A DNA stretch of 64,000 nt from Bowmanella pacifica (GCF_014645355.1 NZ_BMLS01000001.1:1-64000); one strand, 5' to 3'; numbered from the stretch's first letter, positions 18,181 to 28,188 are shown. Program-made: numbers and translations. The notes: generated from the sequence alone by a model not told the origin.

Positions 18181-18743
18181 GAAAGAGTATCTTACTGCTG
18201 TTTTCGATGTTATTACTGTCATGCAGTTCGTCCTTGCAGGATCATCAAATCATGTCTCCAAGCTTTGATCTTCGGCAATACTTTGACGGCAAGATAACCG
18301 CAAGAGGCATAATTCAGGACTACAGCGGCAAACTCACCAGGCAATTCTGCGTAGATATTGACGCCAGTTGGCAAAGTAACCGGGGAACACTGCACGAAAC
18401 CTTTTATTTCGCAGATGGAGAGAGACAGATCAGAATATGGCATCTACAGCGTCACCCGGATGGCTTGGTTACAGGTAGCGCTGATGATGTGGTGGGCACA
18501 GCATCAGGTCGCGCCAAAGGCAACGCATTTAACTGGCAGTATGTGCTAAGGGTGCCAATCGATGAAACTGACTATGACTTTTTTATTGATGACTGGATGT
18601 ACCTGCTTGACGAACACCACCTTATGAACCGTTCCTATATGCAAAAGCTCGGTATTACAGTGGCGGAAATAAGCATTGTCTTTACTAAGCATCCTGTTGG
18701 CATAGCTTGTCAGCAGCGACCTGTTGAGCAGCTAACAACATAA
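18177..18743 (+). CDS. DUF3833 lipoprotein
   Basis: A 188-residue lipoprotein. The signal peptide and lipobox end in LLSC (Cys at about residue 16), and the DUF3833 body contains FDLRQYFDGKITARGIIQDYSGKLTRQF. It is the last gene of the eight-gene operon. The fold is predicted to be lipocalin-like, so an envelope lipid-binding role is plausible but unproven. No strong terminator follows. Confidence 0.87.
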   Translation: MRKSILLLFSMLLLSCSSSLQDHQIMSPSFDLRQYFDGKITARGIIQDYSGKLTRQFCVDIDASWQSNRGTLHETFYFADGERQIRIWHLQRHPDGLVTGSADDVVGTASGRAKGNAFNWQYVLRVPIDETDYDFFIDDWMYLLDEHHLMNRSYMQKLGITVAEISIVFTKHPVGIACQQRPVEQLTT

Positions 18744-18986
18744 TGGCCACAGCCAAGAATATTGCCCAAGACCAGAATACAGATTTCTGACACTACCCCG
18801 TCATAAGAAAAACGGTCATATGTCCAGCGTACAGCAGGAGTACATTTGAAATACACTCCCGTCGCTGATAACGTTCACCGCCTGGTACCCATGATTAAAC
18901 TGGGTGCCGACCAATAAAGCAATGGACAAGCCGCTCGGCCAGACATTTCTTACAGTTGAGTATTTTCGCCTTAACAGGAAGTCATT
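18744..18986. other. Gap after the stress operon
   Basis: No convincing gene is present. A 23-codon frame at about 18846-18917 (from TTG, ending MIKLGADQ) has GGAG upstream but no family match. It could be the remnant of a larger gene. ACAGGAAG before 18987 is the ribosome binding site of the next gene. Confidence 0.4.
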
Positions 18987-19919
18987 ATGCAAAAGCGAAT
19001 CAACTTATCCCTTCTCTTTTTTACCTTATTAGTGTTATTCGTCAGTCGACATGCGCTGGCCAAAAACTATCTTAATATTGAGGTAGCAGATGAAATATTG
19101 GCATTAGGAGAGGAATACAAAATCTCTTTTATTGAAGGAGGACCGTCTGAGATAACACATCAAGTAAATAAAAAACGCATTACCTTCATGCCTGAAAATG
19201 ACCGAGTTTTCTATGAGTTCACCGTGTTTATAGAAAAAGGTGAAACAATATGGTATTCCGACTTATTTATCTTTAGCAATCAGAAAAACTTCCTTAACTT
19301 TAACACTCTGCTTTTCTCTAAACTTGTTGACCCATCTGATTTTTCTCATTTAAGTCACAGGGATGCGTTTAATTTTTATCAATCCTACAAGCAACACATC
19401 CCTGATGGATATGAAAGAATAAGTGCAGAATACCAAAAAAGCATTGAGAGCTACCTTGATTACGTCAACCCAGCAAGAGACTATCAAGCGTTTAGCAAGA
19501 ATGTGGCACCTTTACAGCAAAAGTTAAAAGAGGCTGCGAGCAAACTAACGGCCAAAGATTTGAAACCCCATCAGGATATCATGCAGAACTTTATCCATGC
19601 GGTGAACAGAAAAAGCTCAGTCTCACTCTTGAAATATCGGGATCCCAAATCTCCTGCCGAACACCAAGATATTTATAAACGCGGTTTGAGTACTTTGTTT
19701 AGTTATTTTGAAAGAATGGGGAAGCCTACTAAGTTCAAAATAATCCAGGAAAAAGAGTTTAAAAACTTCAATCGCCCCAGCACCAAGTATTTCCTGATAG
19801 AAATCCTTGAACATAGTGACCCACTGCGTAAAAAGATAGAGATGGAATTTTACTTCCGAGATTCCTATGGTAAACGTTATATTTATGAATATGACATTAC
19901 CGGTATTCACTTCAGATAG
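18987..19919 (+). CDS. Secreted protein of unknown function
   Basis: A 310-residue protein with a clear signal peptide (about residues 1-26, cleaved near HALA) and no further membrane segment. The mature part is rich in Lys, Asp, Phe and Tyr, with a helical, possibly coiled stretch at about 140-190 (YQKSIESYLDYV...LKEAASKLTAKDLKP). I recognise no domain. Its codons are noticeably more AT-rich than those of its neighbours, which may mean horizontal acquisition. It has its own ribosome binding site (ACAGGAAG) and terminator, so it appears to be a stand-alone gene. Confidence 0.75.
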   Translation: MQKRINLSLLFFTLLVLFVSRHALAKNYLNIEVADEILALGEEYKISFIEGGPSEITHQVNKKRITFMPENDRVFYEFTVFIEKGETIWYSDLFIFSNQKNFLNFNTLLFSKLVDPSDFSHLSHRDAFNFYQSYKQHIPDGYERISAEYQKSIESYLDYVNPARDYQAFSKNVAPLQQKLKEAASKLTAKDLKPHQDIMQNFIHAVNRKSSVSLLKYRDPKSPAEHQDIYKRGLSTLFSYFERMGKPTKFKIIQEKEFKNFNRPSTKYFLIEILEHSDPLRKKIEMEFYFRDSYGKRYIYEYDITGIHFR

Positions 19920-19926
19920 TAGAACT

Positions 19927-19952
19927 AAAAAGGGCCGATATCGGCCCTTTTT
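19927..19952. terminator. Bidirectional terminator before glnB
   Basis: AAAAAGGGCCGATATCGGCCCTTTTT: a perfect palindrome flanked by A and T runs, serving the unknown secreted protein and convergent glnB. Confidence 0.9.
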
Positions 19953-19978
19953 ATTTTCACAATAACGCTAGCTAAAAA

Positions 19979-20323
<345 letters not shown>

Positions 20324-20331
20324 TCACCTGT

Positions 20332-21168
20332 TCAATAAGCATCATAAATGGTTGGAATAGGACGTCGCTTGTGTTGCGTACGCTGATAAATATACAGCAA
20401 CTTCTCGCTCACACTCGCCGGCACTGCACGTCCTTCCAGGAAATCGTCAATCTGGTCATAGGTTAACCCTAAGGCCGATTCATCTGTCTTTTGCGGGCTC
20501 AGGCTTTCCAGATCTGCCGTCGGTGCCTTGTCGATGACCTGTGCTGGCGCTCCCAGTGTTCTGGCAATCAACCGAACCTGACGTTTGTTCAAACCAAACA
20601 GGGGAGCCAAATCGCACGCACCATCTCCCCACTTGGTATAGAAACCCGTAATATTCTCAGCGGAATGATCAGTGCCCAGTACCAGCGCATCCAACATGCC
20701 GGCGATTTCATATTGAATAACCATTCTTGCCCTGGCTTTAACATTACCTCTGACAAAATCCTGTTTGCCCGGATCCTCAGGTAATAACCCCTCGGATGCG
20801 AGGGCTTCTGCGGTTTGCTGATGAAGCGCATCAGCGCCGGGTTGTACATTCACCGCCAGCGACACACTGGGCTGGATAAAATCAATGCTATCCTGGGCGT
20901 CCTGCTCATCGGCTTGTGCTGCATAAGGTAAACGCACCGCAACAAAACGATAGTGTTCATGATGCTCGGCATTGAGTTCATCCACCGCAATCTGGGCCAG
21001 ACGACCCAGGGTACAGGAATCAATCCCCCCACTGATCCCCAGCACCAAAGTATCTAGACCCGACTGACGAAGATGTGACTTGATAAAGTTCACCCGGCGG
21101 GCAATCTCAAAGGCGGCATCAATCTCGGGCAATACCCGCATTTCCGCCAATATCGCTTTTACGTCCAT
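20332..21168 (-). CDS. nadE: NH3-dependent NAD(+) synthetase
   Basis: The last step of NAD synthesis: amidation of deamido-NAD with ammonia and ATP. The 278 residues carry the PP-loop motif SGGIDS at 46-51 and the conserved [23 protein letters not shown]. There is no glutaminase domain, so this is the ammonia-dependent short form. It sits directly upstream of glnB, a sensible link between nitrogen status and NAD amidation, though that coupling is inferred. Confidence 0.96.
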   Translation of the reverse strand: MDVKAILAEMRVLPEIDAAFEIARRVNFIKSHLRQSGLDTLVLGISGGIDSCTLGRLAQIAVDELNAEHHEHYRFVAVRLPYAAQADEQDAQDSIDFIQPSVSLAVNVQPGADALHQQTAEALASEGLLPEDPGKQDFVRGNVKARARMVIQYEIAGMLDALVLGTDHSAENITGFYTKWGDGACDLAPLFGLNKRQVRLIARTLGAPAQVIDKAPTADLESLSPQKTDESALGLTYDQIDDFLEGRAVPASVSEKLLYIYQRTQHKRRPIPTIYDAY

Positions 21169-21326
21169 TAACCTGCTCGTTTGCTTTTTCCGCTATCATA
21201 AGAAAAATCCATACAACTTGCTTGTCTTTATGCCGTGGTCCACCGTTGTGATGGGGATAAATATGAATCGACCAATAACTATGACAGAGCCTACATACCC
21301 AACGTAAAGCGGAAACCGTTATGCTA

Positions 21327-21460
21327 AGGCGTGCAGACCTTTTGAGTATAATTTTTCAGTCGTTGATGGACCGGTGTGCAGAAGCACATAGCACACACTT
21401 TAACTCAGCCTTAGGTGGCCGAATGTGCTCAGCAGTTATACTCAAAAGGCCTATACGCCT
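21327..21460. repeat. 134-bp element with 24-bp imperfect terminal inverted repeats
   Basis: The left arm (21327-21350, beginning AGGCGTGCAGACC and ending TTTTGAGTATA) and the right arm (21437-21460) match as inverted repeats at 21 of 24 positions. They enclose 86 bp that holds a second repeat of TGTGC/GCACA words. It lies in the 319-bp gap between nadE and the fimT-like gene, just before the latter's ribosome binding site. It may be a small non-autonomous mobile element or a structured leader. I see no clear target duplication. Confidence 0.55.
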
Positions 21461-21487
21461 AGTAAATACAGCTGGAGAGTTAACGCT

Positions 21488-22060
21488 ATGAAAAGGCAAG
21501 ACACGCTTTATTATTATCATCGGCAGCGAGGCCTAACCCTGCTCGAGCTTATGATCACCCTGGCTATTTCCGGTATTCTGTTGACTATGGTCGCTCCCAG
21601 CGTCAGAGATATTCTTATCCGCAATAACATTACCTCTCAGGTCAATGAAATCAGTGGCATTATTCAATTTGCACGCAGTAATGCCATTGATGAACAAAAC
21701 ACCGCCATTGTTTGCCCTACTCCGGATTTTTCCAATTGCAGTACCAACTGGGATCAAGCCAGAATGGTGTTCAATGATCTGGACGGCAATGGTAACCGCA
21801 GCGCAGATGAAGAAATTCTGGTTGCCACATCACTGCCAGCCAAAAGCCTGGTTATCACCGGCCCCGCCATCACGGTGCGTTTTAACGGTAATGGCACTGT
21901 CTCTACCCCGGCCACCATTAAGATCTGTCATCAGGATGGTGAAGCCAGATTCGCCAGGGCCCTGTTTATCAGTCTGCAAGGACGGGTTAGGTTAAGTCAG
22001 GACACGGATAACAATGGTGTTCATGAAGATAGTGCCGGGAATGCACTTAGCTGTATATAA
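21488..22060 (+). CDS. GspH/FimT-family pseudopilin
   Basis: A 190-residue minor pilin of the type IV pilus or type II secretion type. The prepilin leader MKRQDTLYYYHRQRG is cleaved after Gly15 and followed by LTLLELMITLAISGILL with Glu at +5. The GspH body follows, with a Cys pair near the C-terminus. The ATG at 21488 is preceded by GGAGAG at the right distance; a start 21 codons upstream has none. It is convergent with the pilE-pilY1-pilXWV operon and is probably part of the same minor-pilin set (FimT/FimU). Confidence 0.88.
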   Translation: MKRQDTLYYYHRQRGLTLLELMITLAISGILLTMVAPSVRDILIRNNITSQVNEISGIIQFARSNAIDEQNTAIVCPTPDFSNCSTNWDQARMVFNDLDGNGNRSADEEILVATSLPAKSLVITGPAITVRFNGNGTVSTPATIKICHQDGEARFARALFISLQGRVRLSQDTDNNGVHEDSAGNALSCI

Positions 22061-22183
22061 ACCGGCAGATGGCCCGCCATACAGAGGGCCTTATCCTTCT
22101 TTATTTCATGCAACTAATTCAGTAGGCAACTGATCACCCCATTTACGCTGCGGCGGCGCCCCACTGGTGGTTAAACAAAAAAC

Positions 22184-22203
22184 AAAGGCGCTAATGCGCC
22201 TTT
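22184..22203. terminator. Bidirectional terminator between fimT-like gene and pilE
   Basis: AAAGGCGC-TAAT-GCGCCTTT, followed on the plus strand by CTTTTTC and on the minus strand by a T-rich run. Confidence 0.85.
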
Positions 22204-22234
22204 CTTTTTCTCCATCGGAGTCCTCAGGAGCGCC

Positions 22235-22702
22235 TTAGCAGCGCCAGCAATACTCGCTGGCAGAAATACTGCCACCATTGTCCTTATCCCAAGCCTTGCG
22301 GCCATCGCTGTAATAAAACAACGCCCCATCACTGGCCTGACTTGTGCCCGACGCCGGCGTTGCCTTAAGCACAAAGTTGCTGCCACTGGCATTGACCGCA
22401 TCAATGCTCAGAGAATATCTTTTGTTGGTCACAGGTTCTGCCGACGGAGAGTGGGCATGAAAAACCCCCGGGCTACCGGTATCAGCGCCGCCGGTTGCCG
22501 CCCCTTTGTATGAAAAATTTGCCGCTCTGTGACGCTCCATTGCACCGGCCAGGGCCATCAAATCTGCCTGCGCTGTGCTGCGATAACCACTAATGGTGTA
22601 ATTGATATAAGAGGGATACGCCACCGCCGCAATAATGCCGACTATGGCCACCACAATCATTAACTCCACCAGGGTATAGCCCCGACTATTGTTCTCGTTC
22701 AT
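22235..22702 (-). CDS. pilE: Type IV pilus minor pilin PilE
   Basis: A 155-residue prepilin. The leader MNENNSRG is followed by YTLVELMIVVAIVGIIAAVAYPSY with Glu at +5. The C-terminus has the Cys-containing D-region (SEYCWRC). It belongs with PilV, W, X and Y1 in the priming complex at the pilus base and tip. The ATG at 22702 overlaps the end of pilY1 by 17 bp; a longer frame to 22849 would run deep inside pilY1 and hide the leader. Confidence 0.9.
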   Translation of the reverse strand: MNENNSRGYTLVELMIVVAIVGIIAAVAYPSYINYTISGYRSTAQADLMALAGAMERHRAANFSYKGAATGGADTGSPGVFHAHSPSAEPVTNKRYSLSIDAVNASGSNFVLKATPASGTSQASDGALFYYSDGRKAWDKDNGGSISASEYCWRC

Positions 22703-25700
22703 GTTCTGTCTTCCAATAACCACGTTGTACCCGTTCGAAGCGACCATAGATATTCTCGGCCAAGCATTCAAAGGCGGAACCACAAGGTTCATTTTCATCA
22801 ATGACTGCCGATGTACACTCGGTTCCCAGACAAACCACCGGCTTGACAATATCTTCTATCAGAATCTTAGTATCAGGCGCTATACCAGTCTGCTTGAGGT
22901 CTGCGTGTCGATCAACATGCTCTTTGTCGCCGTTGTTATTAAAGTCTTTCACTGCATTACCGTTTATCAACTCCACCAGATAAGCTCTGCTGTTGCCGGT
23001 TGGCGGTGCACAAAGGCTCTGACTGATAGACGCCGGCAAATAGGTGGTGAAGAACAATTTGTAATTGAGTATCAAAGGTGACGCCAGCACTTTCTCTCCC
23101 CCGCCCCCCAGACGGATAAACCATCCTTGCTTGCCAGCAAAGGCGGCAGCTTCCAGTTCCCGTTCAGCCTGATTGGAGGAAGTCAGCAAATGGTCTGTTG
23201 CATCATAAAGATCAGCCGTGGTGATAGGCATCTCCGGCAGGCCATAGTTCCCGTCGATATCCAGGGTAAACACCCCTTTATCTTTGATCATGTACATATT
23301 GTCCTGAATTTGTGTATTCAGGGGGTGTGCCCGATAACCAGAGCCCAGTGCAACAGCATAATAGTGCTCATTGGCCAGGCTGATTTCCGACACATCCGGG
23401 CCGTAGTAGAAACGTCGGTTGTCTTCCACGGTAGCATCGGAAGAGAAGCTGGCCATATGCGCCCCTGTCACAAAATCGCTGCCACTTTGGCCATTATGGA
23501 TATCCAGACGGAAAAGCTGTCCGCCGGTATCCACCACATACATATGGTCGGCATAACCGTCATTTTCGCGATCAATAACCGAAATTCTGGCAGGAATACT
23601 GTATTGCATCGCGTCCAGATTAAGATCGGCACCGGCATTGCTGGCAGACCAAAGTAGAGCGCCAGTGTCGGCATCCACCATATACACCGCGTTACCTACC
23701 ACATCAGGGCTACGCAGGGCCTTATTGTCTTGCTCTGCGTCATAGCCGCCGCCGAAAATCAGTACGGTTTTGCTGTTGCCGCCGATCCTGACCTTAGTGA
23801 CCGTTGGACGCGACCAACTTTGTCCCAGTTTTTCAAAGCCGACGCTACCGCCTTCAATCTTGAACAACAGGGAAGGCTCCGTCTTGGTGCTAACGTCAAA
23901 GGCATAATAGTTGCGGCCTCCGCGGCGCATACCCACATACAACAGCTTTCTGCCATCGTCGTGCTGGCGCAGCACTAAGTCGCCGTCCAATCCATAAACA
24001 TGGGTGAAAGTTGAATTATCCTGGTAGAAATCATACAGGTTGCTCATTAACTCTTTAGGCGTAACCGCAAAATTTTCTGCACCGGTTTCTGCATCAAAGG
24101 AGTGCAAAAAGCCCTGATTGGTCGCCACCAGAATAGCCGCATCGGTATTGGAGTAGTTAATAATGACGGGCTGCGAGTGAATAGGATCCCCCATCTGCAG
24201 TCTGATATCCGTCGTATCACCATCGGCATCGACATCCTGCACATCTACGCCGCGCGTCCATTTAACCACAGTATCTCGCAATAGGTCCTGCTGGGCACTA
24301 ACAGGGATCCCCAAATCCGCCGGTAAAATACTGTTGTTGTTTTCATGTAATTGATTAGCCGACGTAGTAATAGTGCCGTTACCGCTGAAGAAATACACAT
24401 TACGTGGCAGGCTCATACGACTGGCTGCCCCCCCTTCCCGCACATCATTGCCATCGGCCAGGGTTGACCAGTAACTGTGAGAGTTGTCATGGAAGAAGCC
24501 GGTACTGTCGTCAACGGCGTCCTGCCCCAGGCTATCTAAGATCACATCCCCACTGATTTTGTATTTTTTAAGGTTACCCGGCCAAATCGTTCCTTCGGCA
24601 GGTTTAAACAAGGCAAAATACAATTCATCTTTATGGGTCAGGCGGTTCAACTGGTTAACAGCAACCCCTGGCGACACAAAGGTGGCATTCACATCTTTAA
24701 CGGTTTTCAGAATACTCTGAAACGCATCGACCAGGTTCTCGGTACTATCGGCCGTATAGAAGCCACCGCCACCGTTAATGGCCAGTTGATTGAGGTAATT
24801 GTTGGCCGTGGCATTGGCCGCGAAGCCTATGGTGTGCGTAACAATTTTGGTACCAATAACGGAATCCGCCGATTTGGATATATTCTTAACCAAATCAATA
24901 CCGCATGTTTCACCGCCACTATAGCCCTCTGCACAGGCTTGGTTCAGCAGAGACTGGATCTTATTGACACTGTGATTGCTGTTTGCCTCTCCATCAGATA
25001 ACAACACAATATGATTATTGGTCTGACATTGCATATCAGTAATAGGCGTAAGATAAGTTGCCCCCGAGGGAATATACTCAGTGATACAGTCATAGTTGGA
25101 TGGGTCTTCTGCACTGCATCCTGGTGGCAGCACAGCATCCGCCCCGGCGTATGACATTCTATGGCTAACCCGGGTAGAACGACGTACACTGCTGGAAACG
25201 TTAGAGTTACCCCTGGTTAAACCATAATCCACATCCAACCCGCCATAATAATTCACCGCTTCGTACAGCGTATCCACAATAGGGGTATAGCCATTGGCAC
25301 TGAGTTCATCCACTTTATTCAGTAAGTGCTCGCGAACGGTAGAGGCGGTTTCGGGCGTTGCATTCCCTTGGAATTTAACAATCAAACGCGGGGCTTCAGA
25401 CGGCTTTCCTTTATAGCTGAACGCGGCCCGCTCCCCATCAAAATCAGAGGCAATAAACACCATGGCATTGCCGGGTTGCCAACCTCCGCGGTTGACCACC
25501 TGTTGAACAGCACTGGCTAAAGACGGGCTCTGGTAAACCTGATTCTTGCTCCATTTAGGAACATTAGACCAAGTCACACTACTGGTTTTGGCCATGTTTC
25601 TGACCATATACCGATAATGTGGATTAAAGTCCGGCGCATCATCCACATTGGCGGCAGATAGCTTGAATGATGCACTATCCCAGCGTTTCTGAGCGCCGGT

Positions 25701-26759
25701 AAATTCCAGATACGCTTCCTGAACCACCGCACCTTGAGGAATAGTGACATTTTCAAAACGCATACCAATGTAACGGTTATAGTCATTATCAAAGGTCAGC
25801 TCGGTACCTGTGGCATCATAGCCATCACCGCGCTCTTCAACGTTGTCAGCGTTCGAGTTCACCTGATAAATCTGTTCGCCCGACACACAGCCTGTGGCAC
25901 TGGCTTGGTCATAGGCTAACACCAACTGGGCTGACAAACCGCTGCCTTCCTCAAAGCCCTGAATCAAGCGGGTGCTGGCGGCACCTGTACCTTGCCCTGT
26001 AATCAGGACGCTAAGACTGTTACCGCCGCACCAGCCATTGAGATCAACAATTTCCTGAATAACAGGACTAATGTCCGGGGTATTAACCAGCTCTCCACTA
26101 ATTGGCCAATCGTTATCCAGAGTCCAGTCCACGGAAGCCAGGGTTCTGGGCCGAGATGAAATATCATTTGGCGAGGAGGTGAATGTTGTGGAATTAGCGG
26201 TCAATTCAGCCTGAAAATTAATGGCAACGGACGCGGTATTAAGCTGTGCTGAGGTAAAACGCAAAAATGCCGACGTTATCACTGCCCCTTGCGGAACCGA
26301 TACGCCCGAAAAGCGCAAGCCCGTAACAAGCTTATCGGTACCCTCGGCAAGTTTCACTGTGGTGCTGTTTAACGTCACTACACCATTGCGTTCATAGGCA
26401 TCGTCACCTGGTTGAGCGATGGAGGTAATAAACTCCGGCTCTACCGGCTCATCTACGCCTCGAACCGGATACAACACCGGACCGCCGTAGTCTGAGAACC
26501 GCATCAGCCCGGCATTAATATTGGTAACCGACTGCAATACGGTTTTAAGTCCCTGCTGAACTCTGGCCATCCGCGAGGTGTCACCACCGTCCTTATTTGT
26601 CATACTGCCAGAGGTGTCCATAATAAACAGGACATTAGGGTGATAGTTAACCTGGCTGTTGCCGGTGCCAAGATAGATTTCCAGATCATCGCCAAAGGCT
26701 GACATGCTGATCATGGCTGATAACAGCGCACTCGATACGGATAGGCCGAGCTTGTTCAT
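22686..26759 (-). CDS. pilY1: Type IV pilus tip-associated adhesin PilY1
   Basis: A 1357-residue secreted protein with a signal peptide at 1-23. A von Willebrand A domain begins at NVLFIMDTSGSMT (MIDAS Asp48, Ser50, Ser52) and resumes at about 470, with GYTPIVDTLYEA (490-501) and LLSDGEAN near 600. About 350 residues are inserted within it as two homologous beta-rich repeats, at about 120-285 and 295-465. Both contain a motif like GLRFSGVSVPQGAV / GMRFENVTIPQGAV. The C-terminal half is the PilC/PilY1 beta-propeller, with calcium-loop-like DRENDGYAD and DVDADGDTTD. It should promote pilus extension, adhesion and surface sensing. It lies in an operon with pilV, W, X and E. Confidence 0.93.
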   Translation of the reverse strand: MNKLGLSVSSALLSAMISMSAFGDDLEIYLGTGNSQVNYHPNVLFIMDTSGSMTNKDGGDTSRMARVQQGLKTVLQSVTNINAGLMRFSDYGGPVLYPVRGVDEPVEPEFITSIAQPGDDAYERNGVVTLNSTTVKLAEGTDKLVTGLRFSGVSVPQGAVITSAFLRFTSAQLNTASVAINFQAELTANSTTFTSSPNDISSRPRTLASVDWTLDNDWPISGELVNTPDISPVIQEIVDLNGWCGGNSLSVLITGQGTGAASTRLIQGFEEGSGLSAQLVLAYDQASATGCVSGEQIYQVNSNADNVEERGDGYDATGTELTFDNDYNRYIGMRFENVTIPQGAVVQEAYLEFTGAQKRWDSASFKLSAANVDDAPDFNPHYRYMVRNMAKTSSVTWSNVPKWSKNQVYQSPSLASAVQQVVNRGGWQPGNAMVFIASDFDGERAAFSYKGKPSEAPRLIVKFQGNATPETASTVREHLLNKVDELSANGYTPIVDTLYEAVNYYGGLDVDYGLTRGNSNVSSSVRRSTRVSHRMSYAGADAVLPPGCSAEDPSNYDCITEYIPSGATYLTPITDMQCQTNNHIVLLSDGEANSNHSVNKIQSLLNQACAEGYSGGETCGIDLVKNISKSADSVIGTKIVTHTIGFAANATANNYLNQLAINGGGGFYTADSTENLVDAFQSILKTVKDVNATFVSPGVAVNQLNRLTHKDELYFALFKPAEGTIWPGNLKKYKISGDVILDSLGQDAVDDSTGFFHDNSHSYWSTLADGNDVREGGAASRMSLPRNVYFFSGNGTITTSANQLHENNNSILPADLGIPVSAQQDLLRDTVVKWTRGVDVQDVDADGDTTDIRLQMGDPIHSQPVIINYSNTDAAILVATNQGFLHSFDAETGAENFAVTPKELMSNLYDFYQDNSTFTHVYGLDGDLVLRQHDDGRKLLYVGMRRGGRNYYAFDVSTKTEPSLLFKIEGGSVGFEKLGQSWSRPTVTKVRIGGNSKTVLIFGGGYDAEQDNKALRSPDVVGNAVYMVDADTGALLWSASNAGADLNLDAMQYSIPARISVIDRENDGYADHMYVVDTGGQLFRLDIHNGQSGSDFVTGAHMASFSSDATVEDNRRFYYGPDVSEISLANEHYYAVALGSGYRAHPLNTQIQDNMYMIKDKGVFTLDIDGNYGLPEMPITTADLYDATDHLLTSSNQAERELEAAAFAGKQGWFIRLGGGGEKVLASPLILNYKLFFTTYLPASISQSLCAPPTGNSRAYLVELINGNAVKDFNNNGDKEHVDRHADLKQTGIAPDTKILIEDIVKPVVCLGTECTSAVIDENEPCGSAFECLAENIYGRFERVQRGYWKTEHEREQ

Positions 26760-26773
26760 GGCTTATTCCTCCG

Positions 26774-27337
26774 TTACTGTCCAGACGGTGCAAATACAGC
26801 CGCTTTAAGCGTATTTGCGATAGCAAAAGACTGGCCAGCAACCTGACCACAACCTTTGACTAAAAAAACATGGCAACTGATATTGCTGCCGCCAATCACG
26901 TTGCTTGACCCCAAACAAGCTTCCTGTCCCACATAAGCGGTTCTGGACCAACTGTCGGTTGCCGGAAGATTGGCGTAATTGCCAGCGGCCTGATGCACGG
27001 TACCGGCTGTCAGACCGGTGGAAGTCAACTGCCTATTTGTCCAATTCTCGACATCAAAACAGCTCAGTTCCTGATTCACCAAATCAATGGCATTACCTTG
27101 TCTGGCCTCAGAGATTGGATCCATCATAGCTGCATCGTTCAACACCACAGGATCTTCAGCTTCAAATACCACACCGGCAATGGCAGCCTCTGCCGCATCA
27201 AAAGCGACTAGCTGTTTCTCCATCGACACGGCCATTTTGTTTTGCATTAAACTGCTACTCACTGCCGACACGCCCAGGATGGTCAGACTCATAAGCACCA
27301 ACAGGGCCAATACCAGCACTAAACCTTGCTGTTTCAT
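26774..27337 (-). CDS. pilX: Type IV pilus minor pilin PilX
   Basis: A 187-residue PilX-type protein. The short leader MKQQG precedes a long hydrophobic helix (LVLVLALLVLMSLTILGVSA) without the usual Glu at +5, as is normal for PilX. Then comes the conserved AFDAAEAAI and a Cys-containing C-terminus. The start overlaps the pilW stop as ATGA. Confidence 0.87.
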   Translation of the reverse strand: MKQQGLVLVLALLVLMSLTILGVSAVSSSLMQNKMAVSMEKQLVAFDAAEAAIAGVVFEAEDPVVLNDAAMMDPISEARQGNAIDLVNQELSCFDVENWTNRQLTSTGLTAGTVHQAAGNYANLPATDSWSRTAYVGQEACLGSSNVIGGSNISCHVFLVKGCGQVAGQSFAIANTLKAAVFAPSGQ

Positions 27338-28188
27338 ATCTTTCTACTTCGCATGTGGTTTTTAACATTTCGCAGAGAAATGGTGGATTCAAACTTCTTG
27401 AATAACCTTTTCTCTGTCGGTGTGATTGGATCTTCATTTAACAGCTTGAAAGTGGGAGTCGGTTCAATAAGCACCTCACCGTCTCCTTTCACCAGAACAG
27501 CAATACGAATAGCCACAATACCTGCATTGCGTATACGCTGAGCTGGCAATTGATCTGCCGTAACGTAGGTAACAGGTTTACCCGAAAAATCATTTGAAAC
27601 CTGATGATCAGCAATGCCATAAAGCACCTGGAAACTCTGTACCTCATCCAACAAGGTAAAAGCGGCATCACCGTTATTCCCTACCGCTATGCGCTGACCT
27701 CTTAACACCCGCCCATCAAAACCCCGGCATTTTAGTTGGTCGCCATCCAGGTAATATTCATTGACCACGAAAAACTCTTCGTTCTGGGCATAACCAAGCT
27801 TATAGCCGCGACAATCGCGCGCGCCCTGAAAGGCCACCACCAGCGTATCGCTGGCGCCATTGATACCCTGTTCAGAGCCCAAAGCCGGGCGGTTGATAAA
27901 ATCGCCAGGCAGGATAACGGGACGGTTTTTCAAAAAAGCACTTTCATCGACTATGTCTACTATTCGGCTCAGGTTTGGCGAATTAGGGTCATATAACCCC
28001 GCCATCATTAAGTCATTGCGCATACGGCCGATAAAAAAGCGCCCCCCCTCCTGTGCTGAAGCAATGGCTCGGTTTAAACGCTCGGTGACCTGATTGGATA
28101 CCATCACTTGCACTATGGCACCTGATATCAGCAAACCAAGCACCATGGTAATCATCAGTTCAACCAGGCTAAATCCTCGTTGTTTCAT
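27334..28188 (-). CDS. pilW: Type IV pilus minor pilin PilW
   Basis: A 284-residue prepilin. The leader MKQRG is followed by FSLVELMITMVLGLLISGAIVQ with Glu at +5, and a long globular region typical of PilW follows. The ATG at 28188 overlaps the pilV stop (ATGA); an upstream in-frame start at 28212 would lengthen the leader atypically. Confidence 0.88.
   Translation of the reverse strand: MKQRGFSLVELMITMVLGLLISGAIVQVMVSNQVTERLNRAIASAQEGGRFFIGRMRNDLMMAGLYDPNSPNLSRIVDIVDESAFLKNRPVILPGDFINRPALGSEQGINGASDTLVVAFQGARDCRGYKLGYAQNEEFFVVNEYYLDGDQLKCRGFDGRVLRGQRIAVGNNGDAAFTLLDEVQSFQVLYGIADHQVSNDFSGKPVTYVTADQLPAQRIRNAGIVAIRIAVLVKGDGEVLIEPTPTFKLLNEDPITPTEKRLFKKFESTISLRNVKNHMRSRKI

Noticed and set aside
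20332..21168. glnB/nadE pair as a glutamine-dependent NAD synthetase unit
   Set aside because: nadE has no glutaminase domain and the adjacent gene is plainly a P-II regulator.
22689..23657. Open frames antisense to pilY1
   Set aside because: No start signals or domains; pilY1 on the other strand explains the sequence.
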